Source: an uncultured Streptococcus sp.
Lineage (GTDB): Bacteria; Bacillota; Bacilli; Lactobacillales; Streptococcaceae
Direction: 5' to 3'
NCBI GenBank assembly: GCA_934201655.1
Contig: CAKPXD010000024.1
Coordinates: forward strand, 1 to 13,440
DNA: 13,440 nucleotides
Position 1 is the first letter of the stretch. The number at the start of each line of letters is the position of its first letter. This document shows positions 1-6,872 of this stretch, piece by piece. Below the pieces are notes generated by a model. That model did no database searches. It was not told where the DNA came from and saw only the letters and a list, made by a program, of their open reading frames with translations. Made by a program: the position numbers and the translations under genes.

Positions 1-125
1 GAAAAACGCGCCCAAACCTAGACACGAAAGTACAATACGCTTCTTTTTACATGATACGTTTTGTCCTCGGTAGGATATTTATGAGTCTAGCTCCCCTACT
101 GTCTTAGGCAGTTTTTTCAAACCGT
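1..125 (-). ncRNA. Ribosomal protein L10 leader (rplJ-rplL autoregulatory 5' UTR), runs off the left edge
   Basis: Read on the minus strand, the transcript from about 125 to 1 is rich in complementary segments and contains no gene. CCTAC (74-70) can pair with GTAGG (99-95), enclosing a small GAG/CTC hairpin (93-83). This is followed by CCGAGGACAAAACG and, near position 1, a conserved-looking GTCTAGGTTTGGGCGCG block. That arrangement matches my memory of the Firmicutes L10 leader, which binds the L10(L12)4 complex and represses rplJ-rplL when ribosomal stalk proteins are in excess. A promoter lies directly upstream. The gene it would control is outside the window, so the assignment rests on leader sequence and orientation. 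A covariance-model match would settle it. Confidence 0.72.
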
Positions 126-130
126 TTATA

Positions 131-159
131 AGTATATCACAAGAATTCTATCAAAGCAA
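131..159 (-). promoter_or_regulatory. Sigma-A promoter of the L10 leader / rplJ transcript
   Basis: On the minus strand there is TTGCTT (159-154), a 17-base spacer, then TATACT (136-131) preceded by TG one base upstream, which makes an extended -10. Transcription would begin near 124-125, just ahead of the structured leader. The -35 matches consensus only in its TTG half, but spacing and extended -10 are good. Confidence 0.6.
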
Positions 160-160
160 G

Positions 161-192
161 TATTTTTTTAAAAAATTTGAGTTTTTTCTCAA
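161..192 (-). terminator. Weak intrinsic terminator candidate after the 132-aa membrane protein gene
   Basis: On the minus strand TTGAG (192-188), a six-base A loop and CTCAA (181-177) can form a five-pair hairpin followed by a T-rich run to about 165. It lies downstream of the membrane protein gene at 231-629 and upstream of the L10 promoter, where a terminator would be expected. The stem is short and AT-rich, so it may be inefficient or fortuitous. Confidence 0.35.
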
Positions 193-230
193 TTCTACTG
201 CCACTTAGAGAAGAATGTTTAAATATTGTC

Positions 231-629
231 TCAGTAAATGGAAAAGATTGGTACCAAGGTATTATAGATTAAGAGCGCATGAAAGATGAACATTAACACA
301 TGAAATATGAATGGAGTATTTTCCGTGGTTTGAATGTTCTGATTAGATTTTTGACTGTCTAAGAAAAAAGTTAATGACAAGAAAAGTAGGATTATGCCAT
401 AAATAATGCTAATGTGATAAAGAATGAGCCCTATGATACTGAAATAGAGGAAACCGAATATGGGTATCGAGAAAACAATCAGAGCTAAGGAACCAAATGC
501 GATTCTTATTATCGAAATCATTAAGAAACTATAGGATGTAAATGTAGTAAATTTAGATACTTGGAATCCTAATTTTTTCTGCTTAGATATGTAATGAATG
601 ATAAAAATTGGATAAAGAATATCTACCAT
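231..629 (-). CDS. Small multi-pass membrane protein of unknown function (132 aa)
   Basis: I do not recognise this protein. It has a short N-terminal part with a basic stretch (KQKK about 17-20). Long hydrophobic stretches follow, about residues 31-92, enough for two or three helices, then a polar loop (about 93-105, SQKSNQNIQTTENT) and a last hydrophobic segment to the C-terminus. Four transmembrane helices are likely. The ATG at 629 has only a weak purine-rich stretch (AGAGAG) upstream. However, a plausible promoter sits about 30 bases ahead of it (TTGAAT - 17 bases - TAAAAT), which favours a real gene. It stands alone between the L10 leader and divergent niaX. No catalytic motif is visible, so function cannot be inferred. 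Confidence 0.6.
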   Translation of the reverse strand: MVDILYPIFIIHYISKQKKLGFQVSKFTTFTSYSFLMISIIRIAFGSLALIVFSIPIFGFLYFSIIGLILYHISIIYGIILLFLSLTFFLDSQKSNQNIQTTENTPFIFHVLMFIFHALLIYNTLVPIFSIY

Positions 630-664
630 CTTGACTCTCTATTCTTTCTAAGATACTTTACTTT

Positions 665-693
665 ATTTTAACTATTTTTCCTTCAAAATTCAA
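665..693 (-). promoter_or_regulatory. Promoter of the 132-aa membrane protein gene
   Basis: Minus strand: TTGAAT (693-688), 17-base spacer, TAAAAT (670-665). Start of transcription would be near 658, leaving a leader of about 29 bases before the ATG at 629. It is divergent from the niaX promoter, with the -35 boxes about 9 bases apart. Confidence 0.5.
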
Positions 694-701
694 TTTCTAT
701 C

Positions 702-730
702 TTGACGGATAATATTATTTAGTGTACTAT
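702..730 (+). promoter_or_regulatory. Promoter of niaX-niaR
   Basis: TTGACG (702-707), a 17-base spacer and TACTAT (725-730) form a good housekeeping promoter with a start near 737. The -10 box lies inside the inverted repeat at 722-746. A repressor bound there would block RNA polymerase directly. Confidence 0.6.
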
Positions 731-746
731 ACAACTGTATATACAC
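722..746 (+). promoter_or_regulatory. Probable NiaR operator over the niaX -10 box
   Basis: GTGTACTATACA (722-733), a two-base centre (AC) and TGTATATACAC (736-746) form an inverted repeat. It is perfect over the inner TATACA/TGTATA and continues outward to GTGTA/TACAC with one unpaired extra base (C727). Its GTGT...ACAC character resembles the NiaR sites I recall from streptococci. It precedes niaX and niaR, and NiaR is known as a niacin-responsive repressor of niacin uptake genes. Binding by NiaR is inferred. The site does not fit the spacing of the remembered consensus exactly. Confidence 0.55.
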
Positions 747-762
747 ACAAAAAGGAGTTATT

Positions 763-1290
763 ATGTATACACAAAAGAAAACCCAATTCATGACTTTAAC
801 CGCATTGCTAACCGCTATCGCTATTTTGATTCCCTTGGTGATGCCCTTCAAGATTGTTATTCCACCCGCTTCTTACACTCTAGGAAGCCACGTTGCAATC
901 TTTATCGCTATGTTCCTTTCTCCTTGGATGGCAATCTTTGTCATTATAGCTTCTAGCCTAGGATTCCTCATGGCTGGTTATCCAATTGTCATTGTACTTC
1001 GAGCTTTCTCCCATATCTTTTTCGGCACTTTGGGAGCCTTCTATTTGCAAAAACATCCTCAAACCTTGGATAACAAGAAATCTTCCTTGATTTTTAACTT
1101 TGTACTTGGTTTAGTACATGCTATCGCCGAAGTCTTTGCTTGTATCATCTTTTATGCTAGTACAGGAACAGACCTAAAAAATATGTTCTATGTTCTCTTT
1201 GTATTAGTTGGTTTTGGAACTATTGTTCATAGTATGATAGACTATTACTTAGCATTAACTGTTTATAAAGCATTGAAAAAACGCCATTAA
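763..1290 (+). CDS. niaX: NiaX, niacin-specific S component of an ECF transporter
   Basis: A 175-residue, almost entirely hydrophobic protein of the energy-coupling factor substrate-binding (S component) type. It is the right size for that class and has about six predicted helices. It has an N-terminal basic start followed by a small-residue AxxxA-type helix (ALLTAIA, about 14-20), which in this class contacts the shared EcfT subunit. It carries no ATPase or T subunit, so it must use the EcfA-EcfA'-EcfT module encoded elsewhere. Niacin specificity is inferred from overall recognition of the NiaX family and from the niacin regulator NiaR immediately downstream (18-base gap). The start ATG has a clear AAAGGAG site at 751-757. 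A promoter overlapped by a likely NiaR operator precedes it, so expression should fall when niacin is abundant. Confidence 0.85.
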   Translation: MYTQKKTQFMTLTALLTAIAILIPLVMPFKIVIPPASYTLGSHVAIFIAMFLSPWMAIFVIIASSLGFLMAGYPIVIVLRAFSHIFFGTLGAFYLQKHPQTLDNKKSSLIFNFVLGLVHAIAEVFACIIFYASTGTDLKNMFYVLFVLVGFGTIVHSMIDYYLALTVYKALKKRH

Positions 1291-1308
1291 GCGTTAAGAA
1301 AGAAGAAT

Positions 1309-1824
1309 ATGACAAAAAATCGAAAAGAAGCACTTCTACAACTCTTAAAAGAAACTCAAAAACCTCTAAACGGAAAAAGCTTAGCAGAACATTTTCATGT
1401 CACTCGCCAGATTATTGTTCAGGATATAGCTGTTCTTCGTGCAGACGGTGCTCCTATCTTATCAACCAATCGTGGTTATATTTATAAAGAAAGCAAAACC
1501 AGTCCGTATGTTCACAAGCTGTTTAAAGTAAAGCACGAGATGGAAGAAATCGGTCAAGAACTTCTAGCTATCGTCGATAATGGGGGACGTGTTCAGAATA
1601 CCTTGATTGATCATCCTGTCTACGGGGAAATTGAAACCTTGCTCAAACTCTCTTGTCGCCGTGACGTTCAGCATTTTTTAGAGCAAGTCGAACGGTCTGA
1701 CTTTAGACCACTTTCTGAATTAACAGATGGCGTCCATTATCACCTAGTCGAAGCTGAAAATGAACAAGACCTCCTCTATATTGAGAAGGCCTTGGACAAG
1801 TTAGGTTATTTGGTAAAGGATTAA
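1309..1824 (+). CDS. niaR: NiaR, niacin-responsive transcriptional repressor (HTH + 3H domain)
   Basis: 171 residues in two domains. Residues 1-60 are a winged helix-turn-helix of the HTH_11 type (KSLAEHFHVTRQIIVQDIAVLR, about 23-44, with the wing at STNRGYIYK). Residues about 66-171 are a 3H domain, named for conserved histidines. H76, E84, H143 and H145 are spaced like the metal ligands described for the Thermotoga maritima homologue, and H102 lies in the DHPVYGE motif. The 3H domain is the niacin sensor in this family. The gene is co-transcribed with niaX and probably autoregulated through the operator at 722-746. Its TAA stop overlaps the stop of the opposing nudix gene within a shared TTAA, and I see no terminator between them. 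Confidence 0.9.
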   Translation: MTKNRKEALLQLLKETQKPLNGKSLAEHFHVTRQIIVQDIAVLRADGAPILSTNRGYIYKESKTSPYVHKLFKVKHEMEEIGQELLAIVDNGGRVQNTLIDHPVYGEIETLLKLSCRRDVQHFLEQVERSDFRPLSELTDGVHYHLVEAENEQDLLYIEKALDKLGYLVKD

Positions 1825-2288
1825 AAAGTTCTTTTTTCCCATCCGTCTTCTGTACGGTGACGGTAGAAAAATTCAGACTTGTCTGGAGCTTCCATCATCT
1901 CCATCAAAGGTAACATATCATAAGCCAGATCCAAATTTTGAATCTGGTCTTTTTGTACCCAGGACACTTCTCCTTCTTCAGATGATTGTAGAGTACCAGT
2001 AAACTCAGTCGCCTTGTAACAAAAGACAATATAACGCTCACCTGTATCTAAGGGCCAATTTTTAATGCCGACAAGTTGAGGATTTCTGATAGTTAGACCT
2101 GTTTCTTCATAGATTTCACGAATAACTGACTCTGCAAAAGCCTCTCCGTCTTCGACATGTCCTCCAGGAAAGGCATAGCCAGACCAATGGTTGCTTTCGG
2201 GTGATCGATATTGCATAACCACGCGCTGCTTTTCTAGATCTTCAATCATACAAATATTGGTAAGAATGGTTAATTGTGCTCGAGACAT
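1821..2288 (-). CDS. Nudix hydrolase, MutT-like (possible 8-oxo-dGTP diphosphatase)
   Basis: 155 residues with an intact Nudix box. G43-x5-E49-x7-R57-E-I-Y-E61-E62-T-G64-L fits GX5EX7REUXEEXGU, so the metal-binding glutamates are present. FPGGHVEDGE just before and inside the box is typical of MutT-like pyrophosphatases. It closely resembles, from memory, the MutT/nudix protein encoded near uvrB in pneumococcus, and it differs from the pneumococcal protein named MutX. Substrate is not decided by the sequence; cleaning of oxidised nucleotides is a reasonable guess. The gene lies 19 bases downstream of the 144-aa membrane protein gene on the same strand and is probably the last gene of the uvrB cluster. 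The ATG has only a weak purine stretch upstream, suggesting translation partly depends on the upstream gene. Confidence 0.85.
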   Translation of the reverse strand: MSRAQLTILTNICMIEDLEKQRVVMQYRSPESNHWSGYAFPGGHVEDGEAFAESVIREIYEETGLTIRNPQLVGIKNWPLDTGERYIVFCYKATEFTGTLQSSEEGEVSWVQKDQIQNLDLAYDMLPLMEMMEAPDKSEFFYRHRTEDGWEKRTF

Positions 2289-2307
2289 AGGACTCGCTTT
2301 CTAATCT

Positions 2308-2742
2308 TTAATTTTCTATCTTATACTTAACTTTAGATTTCATAATCAAAGGATTAACTAAGTCATGATATTCATGAATTTCATGGAGTAAGGAACCTCT
2401 AATAATTCTGATTTCATTATTTTCTTTATTAACGTTGTAGTCTATATTGATTGGCATAGATGAATCTGGAACCATGGAGAAAAAGAAAAATATCACAAAG
2501 CAGATTATGAGAGCAAAGAATCCGCTGAGAACTTGAAAAATCAAATGATGCCATTGAAAGATTCTCGTTTTATAAAAGATGGTCCATGGATGAATAAATA
2601 GGGTTAAGCAGAGACCAAAAAACCAGATATTCCACAAAACTGGGGTAAAAGCTAAACCAAATAAACCTAGGACAAAATGAATTAGGGCAAATACCAAGAA
2701 CAGTAAGTAAAGAATCCTGAATATAGTTAGATGTTTTCTCAT
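2308..2742 (-). CDS. Small membrane protein of unknown function (144 aa)
   Basis: Not recognised by name. Three hydrophobic segments are visible: about residues 8-28, 32-52 and 66-93. After them comes a polar C-terminal tail of about 50 residues (from SMVPDSS onward, including NNEIRIIRGSLLHEIHEYHD), probably facing outside if the N-terminus is inside. The ATG at 2742 has a good AGGAG site seven bases or so upstream, located inside the end of the preceding gene; the gap to that gene is only two bases. It is the third of three small membrane protein genes in a row, but unlike the other two it lacks the LDHRYIWFP motif and appears unrelated to them. No enzyme motif is seen. Confidence 0.65.
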   Translation of the reverse strand: MRKHLTIFRILYLLFLVFALIHFVLGLFGLAFTPVLWNIWFFGLCLTLFIHPWTIFYKTRIFQWHHLIFQVLSGFFALIICFVIFFFFSMVPDSSMPINIDYNVNKENNEIRIIRGSLLHEIHEYHDLVNPLIMKSKVKYKIEN

Positions 2743-2744
2743 GA

Positions 2745-3242
2745 TTAACTCCTTTTCTTTTCAATATATCTCATAAATAAAATCATTAAAGCAGCTACGG
2801 TAAAAAAGACCAGATAGGTTGCTATAGGAAACCAAATATAGCGGTGATCTAGGGATAAGAGAGAAGGTAAAACGTGGTGAGTCGGTGTTCCAATTCCGAT
2901 TGTCAAGTGAATTATAAAAATAAAACAATTGTAAAGAAACGGTTCTAGATAATCTTTAAAATTTTTCTTAGTTGAACAAACTTCTCTCAGATAATAAGCA
3001 TAGAACCTAGCAAATATCAAAAATATATTACAGTAGAGCGGAAACATGTAATCCATATGTTTATAAGGACTTGGTATAAGGATAATTACTTGAAAAACAA
3101 TACTTATTAGTCCAGTTATTGATAATAAAACTATAAAATCTACTAAGAAGGCCAACAGTTTATGAGAATCTAACCACAGATTGAACTTCTCTAACTTGGA
3201 TAATCTCTTTTTCCTTTTTAATTTTCTTCTATTGTTTTTCAT
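2745..3242 (-). CDS. Tandem-duplicated four-helix membrane protein, copy 2 (165 aa)
   Basis: Unknown function. A very basic N-terminus (12 Lys/Arg in the first 19 residues) precedes about four hydrophobic segments (near 29-55, 63-84, 102-118, 136-158) and a basic C-terminus (EKKRS). It is a paralogue of the protein encoded directly upstream. The two share IPxPY followed by a YxFPLxxN stretch, the DPFLY/EPFLY loop, and a nearly identical block around LDHRYIWFPI (131-140) continuing into the last helix. Its ATG overlaps the stop of the upstream gene as ATGA, so translation is probably coupled. The shared conserved LDHRYIWFP block is the best candidate for the functional part. Confidence 0.65.
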   Translation of the reverse strand: MKNNRRKLKRKKRLSKLEKFNLWLDSHKLLAFLVDFIVLLSITGLISIVFQVIILIPSPYKHMDYMFPLYCNIFLIFARFYAYYLREVCSTKKNFKDYLEPFLYNCFIFIIHLTIGIGTPTHHVLPSLLSLDHRYIWFPIATYLVFFTVAALMILFMRYIEKKRS

Positions 3243-3814
3243 TTGAGCGAATCTTCCCCATTTTCTTCTTTTCCCTTTTTATTTTCAAGATGCTTGGAAA
3301 TTAAAATGATCAAAGCAGCCACTAGGAAGAAGGTTATATAAGTAAGGATTGGAAACCAGATGTAGCGGTGATCTAAGGTTAGCAAGGGAGGAATAGACTT
3401 TCTATTTCTACCCATTATTCCGAAAAATGAGTGAAACAACAAACCTACTCCATTTAGGTACAAGAATGGATCTGCAAAATCTTGTTTTGTCAGCATTCCA
3501 TCGAAATTATCTCTAAAAACACCTTGATAAAGCATGTTCACTAAGAATATAAGATTCAGAAAGAGCGGAAAGACATAATTGAAGTTTTGATAGGGTTTTG
3601 GAATAAGAGTTGTTCCAAACAACAAATAGAATACCCCAAAAGCTGATAAAAAAAATATACTACTATCTAATAGAAAAGCTATTTTTGAATGTTGTAACAA
3701 CCACAATTTTACTCTATCTAGCCAGCTCATTTTTCGATTTGGCATATAGTGTTTTTTTGATTTTTTCTGTGCCGTGACTTTCTTTTTCATTCGTTTCTTA
3801 ATCTTTCGTTTCAA
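3239..3814 (-). CDS. Tandem-duplicated four-helix membrane protein, copy 1 (191 aa)
   Basis: Unknown function and paralogue of the next gene. The first 30 residues contain 15 Lys/Arg, which points to a cytoplasmic N-terminus able to contact lipid head groups or nucleic acid. About four hydrophobic segments follow (near 45-70, 78-98, 117-134, 152-173), with the conserved LDHRYIWFPI at 147-156, and the tail is charged (KKGKEENGEDSLK). The start is uncertain. The longest frame begins at a TTG (3814) without a convincing ribosome binding site. An in-frame ATG eight codons later (3790) is the conservative choice and would shorten the protein to 183 residues. An 85-base gap separates it from the upstream 284-aa gene, so an internal promoter is possible, though I see no good one. 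Confidence 0.6.
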   Translation of the reverse strand: MKRKIKKRMKKKVTAQKKSKKHYMPNRKMSWLDRVKLWLLQHSKIAFLLDSSIFFLSAFGVFYLLFGTTLIPKPYQNFNYVFPLFLNLIFLVNMLYQGVFRDNFDGMLTKQDFADPFLYLNGVGLLFHSFFGIMGRNRKSIPPLLTLDHRYIWFPILTYITFFLVAALIILISKHLENKKGKEENGEDSLK

Positions 3815-3899
3815 TAACTGTTCAAAGAGATTTACATTATGATTTCATTTTTGAGATATAATCTAATAAGTTTAATTTTATCATCTAAAACCGACCAGT

Positions 3900-4754
3900 T
3901 CAGTTCTTTTCGTAACTTATCAGTTTATGATTCTGAATCTTTAAAGAAACACCACTACCTGAACGATATCCTTTAGCACCATAGTAGTAAGAAACCTCAT
4001 AAAAGGCATCTGGCAACTCAGCATTTTCGATCCCATTTAAAATAAATCCTGTCAGTCCGCCTTCACTATCGAAATAATCTTTCTCACCCTCTTCTAAAAC
4101 AGTGTCTTTATATCTAACACTTCCTTTAATAATTCCTTTTTCCAGAAATTCATCAATAGGGAGGTCATATAAACCTTGAAAAGCTTTTCCTTCTTTATGG
4201 TTCTTTTCGATAAGGGCATAATAGTCTTGGATATTGTCAGATTCAGTATCGACACTCCAGTAACTACTTACGAATTCCAAATTGGGATTTTCATATTGTT
4301 TGAAAAAATTCTCCACTTTTTCTTTATTGGAAACACTGTCTGGATGTTGATTGAGTAATTCATCAGCTATCCCAGAGAATTTTCGTAACATCGTTTTAGT
4401 AGTTCCGTCGTAGGCTAGTTCTTCACTCGTCCGTTTAGAGTTTCCTGGAGATTTAGGAAAATAAATTAAACTGTCACTTACAGTGATTTTCCTACCATTA
4501 ACTTCTTCAGTGTAATCGTATTCAATTTCATAATCTTCAGAAGGCCATCTATATCTAGAAAACTTCGTCACCTTCACTTCACCTTTAAAGCCATATAAAT
4601 TCAGTGTTCTGCTTGCTGCCATCTCAATATCTTTTTGATTAGGTCCAGAAAAAGTATTATGAAAATTAACTACCACAATCACTACAAAACTTATAAAACA
4701 AACTGAGAGGATAATCCCGATAAAACTGAAATTCAACACTAATGCTTTTTTCAT
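3900..4754 (-). CDS. Membrane-anchored extracellular protein of unknown function (284 aa)
   Basis: One N-terminal hydrophobic segment (about residues 8-30) follows a short basic start (MKK), and the rest is a soluble, acidic, tyrosine-rich domain. The likely topology is a single-pass anchor with a large exterior part. C19 lies in the hydrophobic core without a lipobox (VCF context), so I do not call it a lipoprotein. The C-terminal half contains aromatic-rich stretches such as FYEVSYYYGAKGYRSGSG. I do not recognise a domain. The ATG at 4754 has a good AGGAG site nine bases upstream. It begins 42 bases after the uvrB stop, same strand, with no terminator between, so it is probably transcribed with uvrB. 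Confidence 0.65.
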   Translation of the reverse strand: MKKALVLNFSFIGIILSVCFISFVVIVVVNFHNTFSGPNQKDIEMAASRTLNLYGFKGEVKVTKFSRYRWPSEDYEIEYDYTEEVNGRKITVSDSLIYFPKSPGNSKRTSEELAYDGTTKTMLRKFSGIADELLNQHPDSVSNKEKVENFFKQYENPNLEFVSSYWSVDTESDNIQDYYALIEKNHKEGKAFQGLYDLPIDEFLEKGIIKGSVRYKDTVLEEGEKDYFDSEGGLTGFILNGIENAELPDAFYEVSYYYGAKGYRSGSGVSLKIQNHKLISYEKN

Positions 4755-4796
4755 TACTAAATTCTCCTAGTTAAACATATATAAAAATCATTTCCC

Positions 4797-6785
4797 CTAA
4801 TCCAACGCCTTGACTTCCAACATCATATCACGTATTTGAGCAGCTAACTCGAAATCAAGCACTTCGACGGCTTCTTGCATTTGTTTTTCCAGTTTCTTAA
4901 CCAATTCCTTGCGTTCTTGTTTGTTAAGGCTATTGATATCGACTTCCTTGTCCTCTTCCTTAGCAACAACCTTGGTTACAGAGATCAGGTCACGGATTGC
5001 CTTCTTAATCGTTTGTGGAATAATACCGTGTTCTTCATTATAAGCCATCTGGATTTTACGACGACGGGCTGTTTCATCGATGGCTTTTTGCATAGACTGA
5101 GTCATAGTATCAGCATACATAATGACATGTCCTTCACTATTACGGGCAGCACGACCGATGGTCTGAATGAGTCCACGCTCATTACGAAGGAAGCCTTCCT
5201 TGTCGGCATCAAGAATAGCAACTAAACTTACTTCTGGAACATCAATCCCTTCACGAAGGAGGTTAATTCCGACTAAGACATCAAAAACACCCAAACGCAG
5301 GTCACGGATAATCTCTGTCCGCTCCAAAGTCTTGATATCCGAGTGCATGTATTTAACCTTGATGCCCATTTCTTTGAAGTAGTCAGTCAAGTCTTCAGCC
5401 ATTTTCTTGGTCAAGGTTGTAATAAAGGTACGCTCGTTCTTTTCAACACGGGCATTGATTTCACCTAAGAGGTCATCAATTTGCCCCATAGTCGGACGCA
5501 CTTCCACTTCTGGATCCAAAAGACCAGTCGGACGAATGATTTGTTCAATAACGGTGTCAGTCTGCTCGTGTTCATAATCACCAGGTGTCGCTGAAACATA
5601 AACGATCTGGTGAACATGACTTTCAAACTCTTCACGACGAAGAGGACGATTATCCAAGGCAGATGGCAAACGGAAACCATAATTCACCAACATCTCCTTA
5701 CGAGAACGGTCCCCATTGTACATGCCCTTGATTTGCCCCATGGTCATGTGGCTCTCATCAATCATAATCAAAAAATCATCAGGGAAGAAATCAAGAAGGG
5801 TGTACGGTGGCTCTCCTTCACTTCGTCCATCCATGTGACGCGAGTAGTTTTCAACCCCGTTTGTATAACCCATCTCACGTAGCATCTCGATATCATACTC
5901 CGTACGCTGTTTCAAACGTTGAGCTTCAAGGAGTTTACCTTCCTTCTCAAAAATAGCTAACTGCTCCTCCAACTCAGCCTGGATCTTAGCAATCGCTACT
6001 TCCATGTGGTCATCATTGGTCACAAAGTGAGTCGCTGGGAAAATTGCCAAATGATCCACTTCGCCCAGAACTTGACCAGTTAGAGCTTCAACTTCACGGA
6101 TACGGTCAATCTCATCCCCGAAAAACTCTACACGAAAGGCATGCTCGTCACGAGAGGCTGGAAAAATCTCCACCACATCCCCACGTACACGAAATCTTCC
6201 ACGCTGAAAATCAATGTCATTGCGTTCAAACTGTATATCCACCAAATCATTGAGCAGTTTATCGCGAGATATCTCAAGACCCGGACGCAAACTTACCACA
6301 CTGTCAGCGTATTCCTTCGGAGAACCCAATCCATAGATACAAGAAACAGATGCTACAATGATAACATCATTACGCTCCAAGAGAGCTGAAGTTGCTGAGT
6401 GACGAAGTTTGTCAATCTCATCATTGACCGAACTGTCTTTTTCTATATAAGTATCGCTTGAAGGCACATAGGCTTCTGGCTGGTAATAATCATAGTAAGA
6501 TACAAAATACTCGACAGCATTTTCTGGGAAAAATTCCTTAAACTCCCCATAGAGCTGACCCGCTAGAGTTTTATTGTGGGCAATGACTAGGGTTGGCTTA
6601 TTAACTTGAGCAATGACCTGGCTCATGGTATAGGTCTTCCCCGTACCAGTCGCTCCCATCAGGATTTGCGCCTTTTCTCCACCCTCAATGTTATCCACCA
6701 ACTGTTCGATGGCCTGCGGTTGGTCCCCAGACGGTTGGTATTTGGATACTAGTTTAAATTTGTTGTCTGTAATTCGATTTATCAT
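4797..6785 (-). CDS. uvrB: UvrB, excinuclease ABC subunit B
   Basis: 662 residues, full length for the family. UvrB verifies damage in nucleotide excision repair: it is loaded by UvrA, opens the helix with a beta-hairpin, then recruits UvrC. Visible features in order: Walker A GATGTGKT (44-51); the aromatic beta-hairpin region [13 protein letters not shown] (about 96-108) that inserts between DNA strands; the Walker B-type DESH box (343-346); helicase motif [11 protein letters not shown] (541-549); and the C-terminal UVR motif (about 624-658) that binds UvrC and UvrA. All are intact. The ATG at 6785 is preceded by a GAGG site five bases upstream. It heads a minus-strand cluster and is divergent from the amino-acid transporter operon. 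Confidence 0.97.
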   Translation of the reverse strand: MINRITDNKFKLVSKYQPSGDQPQAIEQLVDNIEGGEKAQILMGATGTGKTYTMSQVIAQVNKPTLVIAHNKTLAGQLYGEFKEFFPENAVEYFVSYYDYYQPEAYVPSSDTYIEKDSSVNDEIDKLRHSATSALLERNDVIIVASVSCIYGLGSPKEYADSVVSLRPGLEISRDKLLNDLVDIQFERNDIDFQRGRFRVRGDVVEIFPASRDEHAFRVEFFGDEIDRIREVEALTGQVLGEVDHLAIFPATHFVTNDDHMEVAIAKIQAELEEQLAIFEKEGKLLEAQRLKQRTEYDIEMLREMGYTNGVENYSRHMDGRSEGEPPYTLLDFFPDDFLIMIDESHMTMGQIKGMYNGDRSRKEMLVNYGFRLPSALDNRPLRREEFESHVHQIVYVSATPGDYEHEQTDTVIEQIIRPTGLLDPEVEVRPTMGQIDDLLGEINARVEKNERTFITTLTKKMAEDLTDYFKEMGIKVKYMHSDIKTLERTEIIRDLRLGVFDVLVGINLLREGIDVPEVSLVAILDADKEGFLRNERGLIQTIGRAARNSEGHVIMYADTMTQSMQKAIDETARRRKIQMAYNEEHGIIPQTIKKAIRDLISVTKVVAKEEDKEVDINSLNKQERKELVKKLEKQMQEAVEVLDFELAAQIRDMMLEVKALD

Positions 6786-6815
6786 AATAGCCTCATATAC
6801 ATTTTCTACCCTTCT

Positions 6816-6824
6816 ATTTTACCA
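6816..6824 (-). promoter_or_regulatory. Candidate extended -10 element for uvrB
   Basis: Minus strand TGGTAAAAT (6824-6816) fits the extended -10 pattern TGnTATAAT, with transcription starting near 6809 and a leader of about 23 bases to the uvrB ATG. No good -35 box is found 17 bases upstream, so this is only a candidate. Confidence 0.35.
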
Positions 6825-6872
6825 TAAAAAGAAAAGAGTTTCTTTTTCTCAACAGACTACCTCATTTTATTC

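Noticed and set aside
2570..2764. A 64-codon open frame on the minus strand overlapping the start of the 144-aa membrane protein gene
   Set aside because: It lies almost entirely inside the better-supported gene at 2308-2742 in another frame, has no own ribosome binding site of quality, and its composition is not that of a plausible protein.
4875..6389. Several open frames of 69-116 codons on the plus strand opposite uvrB
   Set aside because: They are antisense or shifted-frame shadows of a fully intact uvrB; the sequences are low in coherent composition and lack promoters and ribosome binding sites.
6826..6847. AAAAAGAAA / TTTCTTTTT inverted repeat between uvrB and glnP, considered as a terminator
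   Set aside because: The stem is almost entirely A:T, has no adjacent T run beyond its own arm, and lies in front of both divergent genes, where a terminator would serve no purpose.
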